Positions 62,138 to 64,000 of a stretch of 64,000 bases of DNA are shown piece after piece (the stretch's first letter is position 1; the number at the start of each line of letters is the position of its first letter). The translations under genes and the position numbers were made by a program. The notes beneath the pieces are model-generated. The model worked only from the letters and a program-made list of their open reading frames with translations, did no database searches and was not told where the DNA came from. Source of the DNA: Neocallimastix lanati (nom. inval.) (lineage: Eukaryota; Neocallimastigomycota; Neocallimastigomycetes; Neocallimastigales; Neocallimastigaceae); the NCBI GenBank assembly GCA_016946835.1, contig JACVTC010000051.1, positions 192,501 to 256,500 on the forward strand, given 5' to 3'.

Positions 62138-63501
62138 TTTCTTTTAAGATAATTTTTGTTTTAACATTATTAGAATATAAGAATTTTTTTGATATTCTGT
62201 AAAATTCAATTAATAATACAATAGTAGTTATATTAGTATGTATAGATTAATAGATTATTTTATAATATAATTAGATGATTGAAAACAATATGTGAATAAA
62301 CATTCTTGTATAGTTAATAAATATATAATATTAAATTAATAACATTATTAATCGTAAACATTTTATTTTTCAATATTGATTAAAATTATACCAATTTATA
62401 ATAATTTTATAATACTTAATTTATATAAATATATTATTTCTATATATTAAAATATATTATTAATATATTACCTATTTCATAAATATATTAAATTAGTAGT
62501 ATTAAAAAAAAAAAAAAAAAAAAAAGTCACTTCTGTAATTTTTAAGAATTTGTTCTATTTTATTATATAAAGATATTATAATTAAATATCTTTATTACAA
62601 TTAAATTAATAATAATGAAATTAACTTAACTATCAATATTTCAAAAACCCCACTACCTATAAATTATTGTATTTATAAATCTTGTATATATCAATAATTG
62701 GTCGAGATATCGATATTGTGTCTGTTTAAAAAAAAATTAAAATTATGTTTTCTTATTCGAAGAGAGAGTAATAAAAAGATATGCTATTATAGTGTATTAT
62801 TTTAAAATAAGTATTCAGAAAATCTTTAAAATGATAATGATTATAATGAAAATATATAAATAAAAATAATAATAATAAAAATATTTTAAATAATTTAAAT
62901 ATAGCAAACAAAATAAAAAAATAAAAATTTTTGAAGGGTTAAATTTTAAAAATAATGTTTTAAAAAAATAATAGTAGTGTGAAATAAAAATATTGTTTAT
63001 AGTACATGCTAAGATACCTATATTAAATACTAGCATATACATATAAAATAGATATAAATCGAGAATTTTCTTCCTAAATAGTTATAAGAATTTTCAACTA
63101 GTAATGGCTTGATTATTTTTTTTTATACCTACATGTTGAAAAACAATAAATTATCATTTAAAATTGAATTAAATATTAAATAATATACTAATATTACTAT
63201 TTATTATATGTAAAATTTAAAATGAAAAAAGTAAATGAAACACTTTAAATATTTTTATGATAAAATTAAAATGAATTTTTATTAAAAAAAAAAAATAAAT
63301 AACAGAAAATAATAAAATTTAAATCGTTAATTCTTAACAATAGATTTAGAGTTAATGGTATAAATGAACTACATGAGTTTGTATACGGTAAATCGAGGGG
63401 AATATTAGTAATTGTTGATAATAAGAAACAGGACGTGTTTTAGGATTATATTATTTAATAATTATTATTTTTATTACTATTAATATATTAATATATAATA
63501 T

Positions 63502-63532
<31 letters not shown>

Positions 63533-64000
63533 GAAAATTTATTATAAGAAAAAAAAAAAAAAAAAATTACCATTGCCAAAAAAAAAATAATTTCATTATT
63601 AAAAAAAAATAGTATTTTTGAAATATACAACATAATAATATACTCAATTTATAATGTTCTTATTAATGTTGGTAATAATTGATCATTTATAATAAGTTTC
63701 ATTATTCATTTTAATAAATATTTAAAATGATATTACATTAATTATATTTCATAGTTATTATAATTATTATTTTTCTCTAATCCTATTAATATAATACCAT
63801 ATTTACAATAATAGCAACAACAATTTTTTTTTTATTAAATTTTTATTACATCTGTTATCAATTTATATTTAATTTTATCATACATATTTATTTTTATTTT
63901 CATTTATTATATCAAATTCTTTTAATAATTCATATTTCTTATTTTTATATATTATTTTAATATTTTTCTATATCAGTTTATATTTTTAATTTATTTTGAA
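62138..64000. other. AT-rich end of window, one unassigned stop-free stretch
   Basis: No clear gene. At 63310-63443 the plus strand is stop-free for 44 codons with normal amino-acid use (RFRVNGINELHEFVYGKSRG, then ILVIVDNKKQDVF). No start codon, flanking exon or family was recognised. Poly-A tracts lie at 62504-62525, about 63505-63525 and 63550-63566. Confidence 0.4.

Overview
The window looks like nuclear DNA of a fungus with an extremely AT-rich genome. The best fit is an anaerobic gut fungus (Neocallimastigomycota). This is an inference from combined features: very AT-rich intergenic deserts full of 4-7 bp repeats; small-to-medium introns, many with A-rich 3' splice sites; Asn-rich coding repeats; a Met30/SconB/Pof1-type F-box protein (a fungal family); degenerate gut-fungus-style ankyrin proteins; a FLYWCH/MULE transposase; and decayed Copia and LINE pieces. 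No CRISPR array, rRNA or bacterial-style operon was seen.

Layout. 1-2181: gene-free AT-rich DNA. 2182-4893 (+): 20S proteasome subunit alpha7/alpha4 (PSMA7/Pre6 type), eight exons. 4894-11536: mostly AT repeats, with one unassigned coding-like island (about 6.97-7.35 kb) and a decayed LINE 3' end on the minus strand (about 9.79-10.54 kb). 11537-17248 (-): five-exon Met30/SconB-like SCF F-box/WD40 protein carrying two huge Asn-rich expansions. 17249-32852: a 15.6 kb desert dominated by heptamer repeats. 32853-48630: an accessory, repeat-rich block bracketed by two inverted copies of one ~280 bp MITE-like element. It holds a frameshifted ankyrin gene with a coiled-coil-like 5' part, Copia gag and pol remnants, a tRNA-Gly-like pseudogene, a ~2 kb minisatellite, an intact MULE-type transposase ORF and a tRNA-His-like island. 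50.1-51.7 kb: facing heptamer arrays that form a long inverted repeat. 53160-55760 (+): six-exon Osh6/Osh7-like lipid-transfer protein. 56.46-60.01 kb: a 3.5 kb pentamer satellite punctuated by about 39 copies of a ~36 bp spacer. 60.1-62.14 kb: a pile of element fragments, including a Copia pol gene whose RNase H segment is inverted in place, next to an ankyrin N-terminal fragment. 62.14-64 kb: AT-rich, nothing firm.

The three intact host genes are separate housekeeping functions: protein degradation, SCF substrate selection for sulfur/metal regulation, and lipid exchange at membrane contacts. They are not an operon. The rest is dominated by transposable elements and satellite DNA. I found no convincing new biochemical system. 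The most informative oddities are the in-place inversion inside Copia, the ankyrin gene with two identical A7 frameshifts, the Asn insert inside WD40 blade 5, and the MITE pair with a 9 bp target duplication beside a MULE gene. All exon coordinates were worked out by hand from splice signals, reading phase and family similarity, with no transcript data.
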